Below are positions 26,969 to 35,938 of a stretch of 64,000 nucleotides of DNA, piece by piece (positions within the stretch are counted from its first letter, which is position 1; every line of letters starts with the position of its first letter). The DNA lies in NCBI RefSeq assembly GCF_019038595.1, contig NZ_JAHOPF010000005.1, forward strand, positions 124,001 through 188,000, given 5' to 3'. The notes under the pieces are model-generated. The model was not told the DNA's origin and ran no database searches. It worked only from the letters and a program-made list of their open reading frames with translations. Origin of the DNA: Kaistella soli. GTDB taxonomy: Bacteria; Bacteroidota; Bacteroidia; Flavobacteriales; Weeksellaceae. A program made the position numbers and the translations under genes.

Positions 26969-27003
26969 TTGCAAAAAAAGAAAGCAGGAAAAGTTTATCT
27001 TTG
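26969..27003 (+). promoter_or_regulatory. Promoter of the glycosyltransferase-DUF4296-tgt-lptF/G run
   Basis: TTG (26969-26971), 24 bp, TATCTTTG (26996-27003); the ATG at 27020 follows after 16 bp. Spacing is slightly long. Confidence 0.55.
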
Positions 27004-27019
27004 CAAATTAATTACACGG

Positions 27020-27736
27020 ATGAAGAAACTCGTCATTATCCCGACGTACAACGAAAAGGAAAATATTGAAAGTATTATTTCAGCAGTTTTTACGCTGGAA
27101 GAGGATTTCCATATCCTTATCGTCGACGATTCATCACCCGACGGAACGGCTGAAATCGTAAAGAACTTACAGAAAAACCACCCGCACGTTCTGCATTTAA
27201 GCATCCGTAAAGTAAAGGACGGGCTAGGAAAAGCATATATCCACGGTTTTAAATGGGCGCTGCAAAACAGCTACGATTACATTTTTGAAATGGATGCCGA
27301 TTTTTCACACAACCCGAAAGATCTGAACAAATTATTTGAAGCCTGTAAAAAGGCCGACATGAGCATTGGTTCGCGTTATTCCAAAGGAGTAAATGTGGTA
27401 AACTGGCCGATGGGAAGAGTTTTACTTTCCTATTTCGCGTCCAAATATGTCCGCGCTGTTCTAGGAATCCCCATTCACGATACCACTGCAGGATTTGTCT
27501 GTTTTTCGAGAAAAGTGCTGCAAGAAATCGGCTTGGATGATATCAAGTTAAAAGGTTACGGATTTCAGATCGAGATGAAGTTCCGCGCATTTAAAAAAGG
27601 ATTTAAAATAGTTGAAGTTCCTATCATTTTTACCAACAGAGAATTGGGTGAAAGCAAAATGAATGGCGGCATTATTCACGAAGCCGTTTTTGGGGTTTTA
27701 AACCTGAAATGGAAATCAATCATCGGGAAATTATGA
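27020..27736 (+). CDS. Polyprenol monophosphomannose synthase (Dpm1-like GT2)
   Basis: 238 residues, a GT-A fold family 2 glycosyltransferase. VIIPTYNEKENIESI, IVDDSSPDGTAE, MDADFSHNP (the DxD metal site) and GSRYSKG, with a late GYGFQIEMKFRAFK segment, match dolichol/polyprenol-phosphate mannose synthases. It would transfer mannose (or another hexose) from GDP-sugar to a polyprenyl phosphate at the inner face of the membrane; no C-terminal spans are present. The internal ATG at 27020 is chosen because the upstream 17 codons overlap the promoter. Its TGA overlaps the next ATG (ATGA). Confidence 0.9.
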   Translation: MKKLVIIPTYNEKENIESIISAVFTLEEDFHILIVDDSSPDGTAEIVKNLQKNHPHVLHLSIRKVKDGLGKAYIHGFKWALQNSYDYIFEMDADFSHNPKDLNKLFEACKKADMSIGSRYSKGVNVVNWPMGRVLLSYFASKYVRAVLGIPIHDTTAGFVCFSRKVLQEIGLDDIKLKGYGFQIEMKFRAFKKGFKIVEVPIIFTNRELGESKMNGGIIHEAVFGVLNLKWKSIIGKL

Positions 27737-28101
27737 AAAATCTGTTTTTTGTTATTTTATCATTTCTGATGCTGAGCTGCTCCGAACTGATAGATCCACC
27801 CAAAAACCTTATTGAAAAAGATAAGATGTCCGAACTTATTGCAGAATTTGCGATGAATGATCAGCTCAACAATTTCATCCCTGATACCAATATTGAAAAC
27901 GCAACCCGATATGCACTGAAAAAGCAAAATATCAATGCTGCTGATTTCATTGAAAGTTACAAATTTTACACTGCAACCGGAGACATAGACAAAATCCTTA
28001 ACAATGCCCAGGAAATTGTCTTGACAAAAGACCCGGCTGCTAAAGAATATATTGAGAAAAAATTAAAAGAAAACAAAAACGTACCTGCGTTTGCAAGATA
28101 A
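27733..28101 (+). CDS. DUF4296 lipoprotein
   Basis: 122 residues starting MKNLFFVILSFLMLSC; the lipobox Cys is residue 16. Then IDPPKNLIEKDKMSELIAEF, the recognisable start of DUF4296, and an all-helical remainder with YALKKQNINAADFIESYKFY. Function unknown; restricted to Bacteroidota as far as I know. Coupled to the glycosyltransferase by ATGA and separated from tgt by 1 bp, an arrangement that is well conserved in related genomes (recalled, not checked). Confidence 0.85.
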   Translation: MKNLFFVILSFLMLSCSELIDPPKNLIEKDKMSELIAEFAMNDQLNNFIPDTNIENATRYALKKQNINAADFIESYKFYTATGDIDKILNNAQEIVLTKDPAAKEYIEKKLKENKNVPAFAR

Positions 28102-28102
28102 T

Positions 28103-29239
28103 ATGATGTCCCCATTTTTCGAAATCAACAAAACCACAACCGGAAAAGCGAGAGCCGGAACCATTTCTACAGATCACGGAACCATCCAAACCCCAATTTT
28201 TATGCCTGTGGGAACGGTGGCCTCAGTAAAAACAGTGCACCAGCGCGAACTTAAAGAAGACATAAAAGCACAGATTATTCTGGGAAATACTTATCATCTT
28301 AATCTGCGCCCTAAAATGGAGATCATGCAGGAAGCGGGCGGTTTACATAAATTCATGAACTGGGATTTGCCTATCCTTACAGATTCCGGCGGCTATCAGG
28401 TGTTTTCTTTGTCAAAATCAAGAAAGCTTACCGAAGAAGGCGTGAAATTTAAATCTCATATTGACGGAAGCCTTCATTTTATTTCTCCTGAAAAATCAAT
28501 GGAAATCCAGCGCCAGATCGGAGCAGATATTTTCATGGCTTTTGACGAATGTACGCCATATCCATGTGATTACAATCTGGCAAAAGACTCCATGGAAATG
28601 ACCCACCGGTGGCTGAAACGCTGCATCAACTGGACGAACGAAAACCCTGAAATTTACGGCCATAAACAGAGATTATTCCCAATCGTCCAGGGTTCTACCT
28701 ATTCTGATTTGAGAAAAATTTCTGCAGAATTTATTTCGGAACAAAATGCTGAAGGAAACGCGATTGGCGGACTTTCAGTAGGCGAGCCGGAAGAGGAAAT
28801 GTACCGAATTACCGATGAAGTAACCGATATTTTACCGAAAGACAAACCGAGATATCTAATGGGAGTAGGAACTCCGTGGAATATCCTCGAATCTATAGGA
28901 CTTGGCGTTGACATGATGGATTGCGTGATGCCGACAAGAAACGCAAGAAATGCAATGCTTTTCACCTGGAACGGCATCATGAACATGAAAAACAAAAAGT
29001 GGGAAAACGATTTTTCGAATTTGGATGAATTCGGTACGAGTTATGTAGATTCAGCATATTCGAAAGCGTATGTCCGTCATCTTTTTGTGGCGAAAGAGTA
29101 TTTAGCAAAACAGATCGCTTCGGTTCATAACCTTGCATTTTATCTGGAATTGGTAAAAGTGGCAAGAGAGCACATCGTAGCAGGCGATTTTTATGAATGG
29201 AAAGATTCTGTTATTCCTGTGCTCAAACAAAGACTTTAA
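28103..29239 (+). CDS. tgt: tRNA-guanine(34) transglycosylase, Bacteroidota type lacking zinc cysteines
   Basis: Exchanges G34 for preQ1 in GUN-anticodon tRNAs (queuosine pathway). 378 residues from the ATG at 28103 (the next ATG, 28106, is an alternative). Substrate and catalytic regions are intact: LTDSGGYQVFSL with the first catalytic Asp, FMAFDECTPYP, IGGLSVGEP and DCVMPTRNARNAM with the second. The usual C-terminal CxCxxC zinc ligands are absent: the aligned segment is GTSYVDSAYSKAY, although the following His in SVHNLAFY is kept. Part of the same run as the LptF/G permease, 19 bp downstream. Confidence 0.93.
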   Translation: MMSPFFEINKTTTGKARAGTISTDHGTIQTPIFMPVGTVASVKTVHQRELKEDIKAQIILGNTYHLNLRPKMEIMQEAGGLHKFMNWDLPILTDSGGYQVFSLSKSRKLTEEGVKFKSHIDGSLHFISPEKSMEIQRQIGADIFMAFDECTPYPCDYNLAKDSMEMTHRWLKRCINWTNENPEIYGHKQRLFPIVQGSTYSDLRKISAEFISEQNAEGNAIGGLSVGEPEEEMYRITDEVTDILPKDKPRYLMGVGTPWNILESIGLGVDMMDCVMPTRNARNAMLFTWNGIMNMKNKKWENDFSNLDEFGTSYVDSAYSKAYVRHLFVAKEYLAKQIASVHNLAFYLELVKVAREHIVAGDFYEWKDSVIPVLKQRL

Positions 29240-29258
29240 AAATTTGCTCTGAAATTCA

Positions 29259-30353
29259 ATGAAAATAATAGATCTATATATCATCAAAAAATACCTCGGG
29301 ACTTTTGGGTTCATGTTGGGTTTGCTGACGATTATTGTCTTGGTCATCGATGTGCAGGCGAAAGCGCCAAGGATTGAGTCCAACGGTTTTACCGTAACTG
29401 AATTCCTCGTTAACTTTTATCCTTACTGGATCATCAACCTGATCATTACTTTCATGTCGATTTTGGTTTTTATTTCGGTTATTTTCTTTACCTCAAAAAT
29501 TGCAAACAACACTGAAATTGTCGCTGTAATCAGCTCCGGAGCCAGCTTCCACCGTTTTGCAAGACCGTATTTGATGACTTCAAGCTTCATTGCGGTTATT
29601 GCACTCCTTATCAATCATTTTGTGCTGCCGCTCGCCAATATTAAGAAAAATGAACTCGAACCTTATACTTACAGCGCAGTAAACCGCGAACAGTTCACGG
29701 GCAGCGCCGAAGTATCCACACAACTATCGAAAACCGAATATATTTTCATTAAAAGTTACAACAAAAAAGAAAAACGCGGATCAGGATTTATTTATCAGAA
29801 GTTTGATAAAAACAGGAAATTAATTTATCAGCTCAATGCGAACGAATTTTCCTGGGAAAAGACAAAAAATCACTTTCTACTGAACAATTACCTGGAAAAA
29901 ACCATTAATAAGGACGAAACAGAAAAACTGTCCAACGGAAATTCAATGACCAAAAGTTTCGGACATCCGCCCGAAGAGCTTTTCCCTGATGTTTTGCTGG
30001 GCCAGAATAAAACCACGCCGGAACTTATTAAATTCATCAACCGCGAAAAAGAAAAAGGAAACGCCAACCTGAACAGTTACCTGAATGAGCTTTACCAGAG
30101 AACCTCAATGCCGATTTCGGTAATTATTCTCACCATTTTGGGACTGAGCTTATCATCGCAGAAAAAACGTGGCGGCCTTGGTCTTAACCTCGCCATCGGA
30201 ATTGCGCTGGCCTTTGTATTTGTCTTTTCTTTTGAAGTATTGAAAGTAGTTTCAGAAAACAAGACTTTAACACCACTGTTTGCTATGTGGCTGCCAAATC
30301 TTGTATTCGGTCCGGTTGCGCTCTTTCTTTATTTTAAGCGCGCCAATCAGTAA
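29259..30353 (+). CDS. LptF/LptG-family lipopolysaccharide export permease
   Basis: 364 residues of the YjgP/YjgQ family. N-terminal start IDLYIIKKYLGTFGFMLGLL, three spans by about residue 125, a periplasmic beta-jellyroll-like region (about 130-265), and three C-terminal spans beginning after YLNELYQRTSMPIS. It would pull LPS from the inner membrane toward the Lpt bridge with LptB ATPase. The sequence does not tell LptF from LptG here. The stop overlaps the convergent birA stop by 7 bp, so no separate terminator exists. Confidence 0.9.
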   Translation: MKIIDLYIIKKYLGTFGFMLGLLTIIVLVIDVQAKAPRIESNGFTVTEFLVNFYPYWIINLIITFMSILVFISVIFFTSKIANNTEIVAVISSGASFHRFARPYLMTSSFIAVIALLINHFVLPLANIKKNELEPYTYSAVNREQFTGSAEVSTQLSKTEYIFIKSYNKKEKRGSGFIYQKFDKNRKLIYQLNANEFSWEKTKNHFLLNNYLEKTINKDETEKLSNGNSMTKSFGHPPEELFPDVLLGQNKTTPELIKFINREKEKGNANLNSYLNELYQRTSMPISVIILTILGLSLSSQKKRGGLGLNLAIGIALAFVFVFSFEVLKVVSENKTLTPLFAMWLPNLVFGPVALFLYFKRANQ

Positions 30354-31063
30354 AGAAGTTCAATTTCTTTATGGTAGAATTTTTTCAGACCGTCATTTTC
30401 CAGCTCCACCCAAAGGAAACCGTTTTCATCAGCATTTTTAATAATGCCATTTTGTCTTAACCCATTTAGATTGAAAACCGAAACAACATTTTTTCTGAAT
30501 AATTTCTGATTGAGTTTTTCAAGAATTTCTTCTTCTGCAATTTCATGCGCTAAATGCTCCAGTAAAAAATTATAGAGCGAGTGAGCCACTTCGTCCGGAT
30601 TGAATGTCAAACCCGTTTGCGTCAATAGTGAACCCGCTTTCGGAAGATGAACAAAATCAGTCTGCAAAATATTGAGTCCGATTCCGATGATAAAATACGG
30701 AGTTCCGTGCATGTTTTTTTTCTCAATTAAAATCCCCGATACCTTTTTATTTTTAATAATTATATCATTCGGCCATTTTATTTCTACCGGAATTTTTGTC
30801 ATTATGGCAATAAAATCAGCCAACAGTACCGCGGTATGAAAATTGAATAAATTATTCGGTATTTTAATACGGTCAGAAGGAACCGCAAGCGTAAAAGCTA
30901 AATTTAAATTTTCTGAAGATTCCCAGGAATTACCATATTGCCCTTTGCCTTTCGTTTGACTGAAAGTGTAAACCGCATGAAAATCAATGTCATCAGGAGT
31001 GAGAAAATGAGAAATTTCTTCGTTTGTTGAAGCGCATTCTTTCAGGTAAATAATTGATGTCAT
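30347..31063 (-). CDS. birA: Biotin--[acetyl-CoA-carboxylase] ligase (monofunctional)
   Basis: 238 residues; activates biotin as biotinyl-AMP and attaches it to the carboxylase carrier lysine. Seen: LKECASTNEEIS, the adenylate loop TKGKGQYGNSWESS (a variant of GRGRxGR) and EIKWPNDIIIKNKKVSGILIE. There is no N-terminal helix-turn-helix, so this is a class I enzyme without repressor function. Single leftward gene between LptF/G and rsfS; divergent from rsfS over 87 bp. Confidence 0.93.
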   Translation of the reverse strand: MTSIIYLKECASTNEEISHFLTPDDIDFHAVYTFSQTKGKGQYGNSWESSENLNLAFTLAVPSDRIKIPNNLFNFHTAVLLADFIAIMTKIPVEIKWPNDIIIKNKKVSGILIEKKNMHGTPYFIIGIGLNILQTDFVHLPKAGSLLTQTGLTFNPDEVAHSLYNFLLEHLAHEIAEEEILEKLNQKLFRKNVVSVFNLNGLRQNGIIKNADENGFLWVELENDGLKKFYHKEIELLY

Positions 31064-31095
31064 TTATGAAAACTTTAAGAGTTAGAACGGGCAAA

Positions 31096-31130
31096 TTTGA
31101 CCTAAATTAAATAAAAAAACAATAAATTTG
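31096..31130 (+). promoter_or_regulatory. Promoter of rsfS-ftsH
   Basis: TTTG (31096-31099), 23 bp, TAAATTTG (31123-31130); rsfS begins 20 bp further on. Confidence 0.65.
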
Positions 31131-31150
31131 CAGATTATACAAAATTTTTA

Positions 31151-31513
31151 ATGAACAGAATTACAGAAAAACAGTTGCTTACAGAAAAAATCGTTGAGGC
31201 AATACAAGATACAAAGGGTGAGGACATCATGATTTTTGACTTATCGAACATCGAAAATTCGGTAGCACAGACCTTCATCATCTGCACAGGAAACTCTAAC
31301 ACACAGGTTTCAGCAATCTCCGGAAATATTGAGAAAAAAGTAAGAAACGAATTACAGGACCGTCCTTGGCATGTAGAAGGAACTGAAAACGCCATGTGGA
31401 TTTTATTGGATTACGTTTCTGTTGTCGTACACGTTTTCCAAAGAGAAACCAGGGAATATTATGATATTGAAGAACTTTGGGGAGATGCAAAAATCACCAA
31501 AATAGAAAATTAA
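31151..31513 (+). CDS. rsfS: Ribosome silencing factor RsfS
   Basis: 120 residues. Binds ribosomal protein uL14 and blocks 30S-50S joining in starvation. Family signature seen: IQDTKGEDIMIFDLSNIENSV (in part), TFIICTGNSNTQVSAI, RPWHVEGTENAMWILLDY and HVFQRETREYYDIEELWGD. Length is typical. ftsH begins 51 bp downstream on the same strand with no terminator between them, so they are probably cotranscribed. Confidence 0.95.
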   Translation: MNRITEKQLLTEKIVEAIQDTKGEDIMIFDLSNIENSVAQTFIICTGNSNTQVSAISGNIEKKVRNELQDRPWHVEGTENAMWILLDYVSVVVHVFQRETREYYDIEELWGDAKITKIEN

Positions 31514-31564
31514 TTTACAGATTTGACGGAATCCTTTTTCGTCAAAATTTTTTATAAAAAAGAT

Positions 31565-33559
31565 ATGAATAACAATAAAGGATTTAACTGGTTTTTCCCA
31601 ATACTGATCGCAGCGGTACTGCTTTTCTTCTTCTCGAATCTAAACGGAGACTCCGCTTCGAATACGATTGATGAAGAAGGCTTTTACCAATTACTGCAGC
31701 AGGGAAAGGTTCAGGATGTAATGATATACAAAGACACGGAAAAAGCTGATGTATTTCTTACAAAAGCGGCTAAAACAGAGCTTGCGAACAAACAGACAGC
31801 AAAAGAAAAAAGCCCTTTTTCCGCATTTGATTTTGCTCCAAAACCCGATTATACTTTAAGTTTTGGTGATCTGCAGCTTTTCCTTGAAAAATTTGATAAA
31901 ATCAAACAGGAAAACCCAACACTCATTGCGAAAAAAGACTACGGAATCGGCAAAAACCCGATGACCGAACTGCTTTTCACAGCTTTATTCTGGATCGCGA
32001 TTATGGCACTGTTCTACTTCGTTATTTTCAGAAAAATGATGGGCGGCGGAGGCGGCGGTCCCGGCGGACAGATCTTCTCCATCGGAAAATCGCGTGCGAA
32101 ACTGTTTGATGAAAAAGATAAAGTTCAGGTAACGTTTAAAGATGTTGCCGGTCTGGAAGGTGCAAAAGAAGAGGTTCAGGAGGTCGTAGATTTCCTTAAA
32201 AACTCAGAAAAATACACCAAATTAGGAGGTAAAATTCCGAAAGGAGTTCTTTTGGTTGGTCCTCCGGGAACAGGTAAAACCCTTTTGGCAAAAGCTGTGG
32301 CGGGTGAAGCTAAAGTTCCGTTTTTCTCCCTTTCAGGTTCTGATTTTGTAGAGATGTTTGTCGGAGTTGGAGCTTCAAGAGTTCGGGATTTATTTGCTCA
32401 GGCTAAAGTAAAATCTCCTGCGATTATCTTTATTGATGAAATAGATGCGATTGGTAGAGCAAGAGGAAAAGGAAATTTCACAGGCGGAAATGACGAAAGA
32501 GAAAACACCCTGAATCAGCTGCTTACAGAAATGGATGGTTTCGGAACAGATACCAACGTTATCGTAATGGCAGCAACCAACAGAGCGGATATTCTGGATA
32601 AAGCATTAATGAGAGCTGGCCGTTTTGACCGTTCTATTTATGTTGACCTTCCTGAACTTCATGAAAGAAAAGAAATTTTCAACGTTCATCTGGCTAAAAT
32701 AAAACTTGACGATAATATCGACAGAGAATTCCTCGCAAAACAAACCCCGGGATTCAGCGGTGCTGATATTGCTAACGTTTGTAACGAAGCTGCATTAATT
32801 GCTGCAAGAAATGGTCACGAATCAGTTACTAAGCAGGATTTCCTTGACGCAGTAGACAGAATCATCGGTGGACTTGAAAAGAAAAACAAAGCCATTAAGC
32901 CTTCAGAAAAAAGAAGAGTTGCCTATCATGAAGCGGGTCACGCTACTATTTCGTGGCTTGTTGAGCATGCTGCTCCGCTTCTGAAAGTAACCATTGTTCC
33001 GAGAGGACGTTCTCTGGGTGCAGCTTGGTACTTACCTGAAGAAAGACAGCTAACTACTACCGAACAGATGTACGATGAACTTTGTGCGACTTTAGGCGGA
33101 AGAGCAGCAGAACAGACGATTTTCGGAAATATTTCAACCGGAGCCCTTTCCGATTTGGAAAGAGTGACAAAACAGGCTCAGGCGATGGTGACGATCTACG
33201 GTCTGAATGACAAATTAGGCAATATTTCTTACTACGACAGTTCAGGTCAGTCAGAATACAGTTTTGGAAAACCTTATTCTGAACGCACTGCGAATATGAT
33301 CGATGAAGAAATCTCTAAAATCATTGAAACTCAATACCAGAGAGCTTTAGATATTTTAGCAGCCAATAAAGACAAACTGGATGCTCTTGCGTCAAAACTT
33401 CTGGAAAAAGAAGTCATTTTCAGAGAAGATCTGGAAGAGGTTTTCGGACAGAGAGCATGGGATCCGGAACTGACCGAACATCCGGTATCCAACACCCAGC
33501 ATACGGAAAGCGACTCCCCGGAAACAGTTCTGGGACCTGAATCAAATACGCAGATTTAA
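31565..33559 (+). CDS. ftsH: ATP-dependent zinc metalloprotease FtsH
   Basis: 664 residues from the ATG at 31565; the open frame upstream (from 31523) lacks family sequence. Membrane spans at about 7-25 and 138-160 flank a periplasmic domain. AAA module: Walker A GPPGTGKT, Walker [12 protein letters not shown], second region of homology [20 protein letters not shown]. Protease module: HEAGH zinc motif, third ligand in the segment after [15 protein letters not shown]. Degrades membrane and short-lived regulatory proteins as a hexamer. The C-terminal tail is acidic and Ser/Thr/Pro-rich. A terminator follows. Confidence 0.97.
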   Translation: MNNNKGFNWFFPILIAAVLLFFFSNLNGDSASNTIDEEGFYQLLQQGKVQDVMIYKDTEKADVFLTKAAKTELANKQTAKEKSPFSAFDFAPKPDYTLSFGDLQLFLEKFDKIKQENPTLIAKKDYGIGKNPMTELLFTALFWIAIMALFYFVIFRKMMGGGGGGPGGQIFSIGKSRAKLFDEKDKVQVTFKDVAGLEGAKEEVQEVVDFLKNSEKYTKLGGKIPKGVLLVGPPGTGKTLLAKAVAGEAKVPFFSLSGSDFVEMFVGVGASRVRDLFAQAKVKSPAIIFIDEIDAIGRARGKGNFTGGNDERENTLNQLLTEMDGFGTDTNVIVMAATNRADILDKALMRAGRFDRSIYVDLPELHERKEIFNVHLAKIKLDDNIDREFLAKQTPGFSGADIANVCNEAALIAARNGHESVTKQDFLDAVDRIIGGLEKKNKAIKPSEKRRVAYHEAGHATISWLVEHAAPLLKVTIVPRGRSLGAAWYLPEERQLTTTEQMYDELCATLGGRAAEQTIFGNISTGALSDLERVTKQAQAMVTIYGLNDKLGNISYYDSSGQSEYSFGKPYSERTANMIDEEISKIIETQYQRALDILAANKDKLDALASKLLEKEVIFREDLEEVFGQRAWDPELTEHPVSNTQHTESDSPETVLGPESNTQI

Positions 33560-33566
33560 AAATATT

Positions 33567-33610
33567 ATCCTGATAATTACGTTAACATACAAATTATCAG
33601 GATTTTTTTT
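33567..33610 (+). terminator. Intrinsic terminator after ftsH
   Basis: ATCCTGATAATT / AATTATCAGGAT 12-bp stem, then eight T. Confidence 0.85.
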
Positions 33611-33639
33611 ATAAATTTAGTTCCTCAAATAATATTTTT

Positions 33640-33647
33640 TATTTTTG
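33640..33647 (+). promoter_or_regulatory. -7 element of the LUD-domain/cdsA/psd unit
   Basis: TATTTTTG, 28 bp before the TTG start at 33676; no convincing -33 TTG. Confidence 0.4.
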
Positions 33648-33675
33648 TAGTTACAATCGCATAATTCAATAGAAA

Positions 33676-34257
33676 TTGAGTCTTTTCAAAAAAATTGTCG
33701 GAAAAATATTAAACCAGCCTGATGAGGAAGATAATCAGGATTTGGTGAAACTTGGAGATCAGTTGAAAAACGCTGATCTTGATTATAAATTTGCGCAGCT
33801 TTTTACGCATTCCGGCGGATTTTTTAATTACTGTGCAGATGAAGCTGAAGCTTTGCAAACCCTTAATCACATTCTGAAAATTGAAGATGTGAAATCTGTT
33901 TTCTGTTGGGACCACGATTTGAAAAACTTTCTCGATGTGGTGAAAGTTCCCTACACAAAAGAACTTGAGCTCTTTAATGATGCTGCCTTCATCACCTGCG
34001 AATATTTAATTGCTTACGACGGCAGAATTATGCTTTCCCACAATAATATTCTCCACTATCATTCTTCAAGACTTCCAAGTAAAATTATTATCATGGCCAA
34101 TGTATCACAGATTGTCACCAATCTGAATGATGCGATGAGCAAGATAAAACGCAACGGAAATATCCGGAACCTTACCTCAATCAGCGGAAGCAATTCTAAA
34201 TTAGACACTCCGAACAAGGACAATACAAAACTTTTCTTACTTTTGCTCGAAGATTAA
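33676..34257 (+). CDS. LUD-domain protein (LutC/YkgG-like), TTG start
   Basis: 193 residues. The start must be TTG at 33676: an in-frame TAG lies two codons upstream and there is no ATG. Begins SLFKKIVGKILNQPDEEDNQDL. The middle and end, DAAFITCEYLIAYDGRIMLSHN and PSKIIIMANVSQIVTNLNDAMSKIK, match the LUD fold of LutC-type proteins. In other bacteria LutABC oxidises lactate, but lutA/lutB are not adjacent, so lactate use is not implied; in Flavobacteriia this gene is typically found alone after ftsH. Probably cotranscribed with cdsA (60-bp gap). Confidence 0.8.
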   Translation: MSLFKKIVGKILNQPDEEDNQDLVKLGDQLKNADLDYKFAQLFTHSGGFFNYCADEAEALQTLNHILKIEDVKSVFCWDHDLKNFLDVVKVPYTKELELFNDAAFITCEYLIAYDGRIMLSHNNILHYHSSRLPSKIIIMANVSQIVTNLNDAMSKIKRNGNIRNLTSISGSNSKLDTPNKDNTKLFLLLLED

Positions 34258-34317
34258 ATTCTCTGACTTTTTCAAAAATTTCAAAGAAATATTCCCCTAA
34301 CTTATAATCATTAAATC

Positions 34318-35193
34318 TTGGATAAAAATTTAGTTCAACGGATTTTCGGAGGCGCAATTTACGGTTTGCTCGTTGTTCTCTGTACTACGCCGCTTGGCGC
34401 ACAACTTATTAATAAAGTTTCTACAAACCTTGTTCAGCAGCAAAATCTCTTCTATGGCTTAATCACATTTTTCCTTTTCATCGGAGCATGGGAATGCATG
34501 AAGATGATGAAATTCAATCCCAAAAGCTGGGAGAAATGGCTGGTTTTCCCATTGATTCTTTTGATTTTTTACCGTTTTTCCAAGAGATTCTTCCTTCACG
34601 GCTTTTATTTCGATTTTAACTTATCGGAAATTTTAGCACTTTCACTTATTGTGATTGCCGTTATTACCCTCTTCAGATTCTCCAAGGAACTATATTACGA
34701 TAACGGAAAACTCATTTTTACTGTGATTTATTTGGCGCTTCCGTTTGGCTTTGCACTAGGACTTCCTAAATTTTCTTCCGTTGATGAAACTTTTACGTTA
34801 GAGGTTTTCTTCCTCTTCGTGCTGATCTGGAGCAGTGACTCTTTCGCTTTTTTCACCGGTAAATTTTTCGGAAAACATAAAATGGCTCCAAAAATTTCAC
34901 CGAAAAAAACCTGGGAAGGCTTTGCAGGCGGTGTTATACTGACATTAGTGGTCGCTTTTTTTATTGAAAAATTTAATCCGGATTTACGCGGAAACTGGAT
35001 GGTAGTAGGATTTTTAATTTCTATTTTTGCACCATTGGGAGATTTGGTTGAAAGCCAGCTCAAAAGAAGCTTCGGGGTAAAAGATTCCGGAAATATTATT
35101 CCGGGACACGGAGGAATTTTAGACAGACTCGACAGTTTTATTATCTGCGCTCCTGTCGTATATTTGTATTTTATTTTAGAAAAATTTATATAA
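34318..35193 (+). CDS. cdsA: Phosphatidate cytidylyltransferase (CDP-diglyceride synthase), TTG start
   Basis: Makes CDP-diacylglycerol from phosphatidate and CTP. 291 residues, about eight membrane spans. The signature lies in SPKKTWEGFAGG and PLGDLVESQLKRSFGVKDS followed by GHGGILDRLDS, with the metal-binding Asp residues present. The start is TTG at 34318 because no ATG precedes VQRIFGGAIYG in frame. It precedes psd by 6 bp, a logical pairing: CDP-DAG is converted through phosphatidylserine to phosphatidylethanolamine. pssA is not in the window. Confidence 0.95.
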   Translation: MDKNLVQRIFGGAIYGLLVVLCTTPLGAQLINKVSTNLVQQQNLFYGLITFFLFIGAWECMKMMKFNPKSWEKWLVFPLILLIFYRFSKRFFLHGFYFDFNLSEILALSLIVIAVITLFRFSKELYYDNGKLIFTVIYLALPFGFALGLPKFSSVDETFTLEVFFLFVLIWSSDSFAFFTGKFFGKHKMAPKISPKKTWEGFAGGVILTLVVAFFIEKFNPDLRGNWMVVGFLISIFAPLGDLVESQLKRSFGVKDSGNIIPGHGGILDRLDSFIICAPVVYLYFILEKFI

Positions 35194-35199
35194 AAACTC

Positions 35200-35853
35200 A
35201 TGAAATTACATAAAGAATCTACCGGAACCATTCTTGTTGCAAGCATCGCTTTTACAGTAGCAGCATTTCTTTCGGTTTATTTTCTGGAAGAATGGTCTCT
35301 TTTGATTATCCTTCCCCTATTGATTATTTACGGATTGATTTTCTGGTTTTTCCGCGTTCCGAACCGTGATATTCAGGATCATAAAGAAAATGTGATTGCG
35401 CCGGTTGACGGAAAGGTAGTAATGATCAAAGAAGTGGAAGAAGATGAATTCATAAAAGGAAAAGCGATTCAGATTTCTATTTTTATGTCTCCGCTGAACG
35501 TTCATATCTGCAGATATCCGGTTTCGGGAAAAGTGATTTACAAAAAATACCATCCCGGGAAATACCTCGTAGCGTGGCACGAGAAATCATCTACCGAAAA
35601 CGAAAGAACAACAGTCGCTGTTGAAAGTTTAACCAATCATAAAGTGGTTTTCCGCCAGATTGCAGGGTATGTTGCCCGGCGGATTGTTTTCTATTGTAAC
35701 GAAAATGATACGGCTAAAGCTGGCCATGAATTCGGTTTTATTAAATTCGGATCCAGAATGGATGTCTTTTTACCGTTAGATACGGAAATAACCTGTAAAA
35801 TAGGTGATAAAACTAAAGGTGGAATTGATGTCATTGCAAAAATGAAAGCTTAA
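35200..35853 (+). CDS. psd: Phosphatidylserine decarboxylase, short type
   Basis: 217 residues. Self-cleaving pyruvoyl enzyme converting phosphatidylserine to phosphatidylethanolamine. N-terminal spans (about 10-52), then APVDGKVVMIKEV, ISIFMSPLNVHICRYPVSGKV (in part) and GHEFGFIKFGSRMDVFLP; the Gly-Ser in KFGSRM is the expected cleavage site, giving a small alpha chain of about 33 residues. The short form (around 220 residues) is the common Bacteroidota/archaeal type. Directly follows cdsA; a terminator ends the unit. Confidence 0.94.
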   Translation: MKLHKESTGTILVASIAFTVAAFLSVYFLEEWSLLIILPLLIIYGLIFWFFRVPNRDIQDHKENVIAPVDGKVVMIKEVEEDEFIKGKAIQISIFMSPLNVHICRYPVSGKVIYKKYHPGKYLVAWHEKSSTENERTTVAVESLTNHKVVFRQIAGYVARRIVFYCNENDTAKAGHEFGFIKFGSRMDVFLPLDTEITCKIGDKTKGGIDVIAKMKA

Positions 35854-35878
35854 TACACGCTTTTATAAAAAATAGTAG

Positions 35879-35908
35879 AGTCATGATTTTCGGGTCATGG
35901 CTTTTTTT
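35879..35908 (+). terminator. Intrinsic terminator after psd
   Basis: AGTCATGA / TCATGGCT stem (one G-T pair), 8-nt loop, then seven T. Confidence 0.75.
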
Positions 35909-35938
35909 GTTATTTTTAAAAATATTAAATTCCTTTCA

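Noticed and set aside
33676-34257. Lactate utilisation operon lutABC
   Set aside because: Only the LutC-like LUD domain is present; no LutA or LutB is adjacent.
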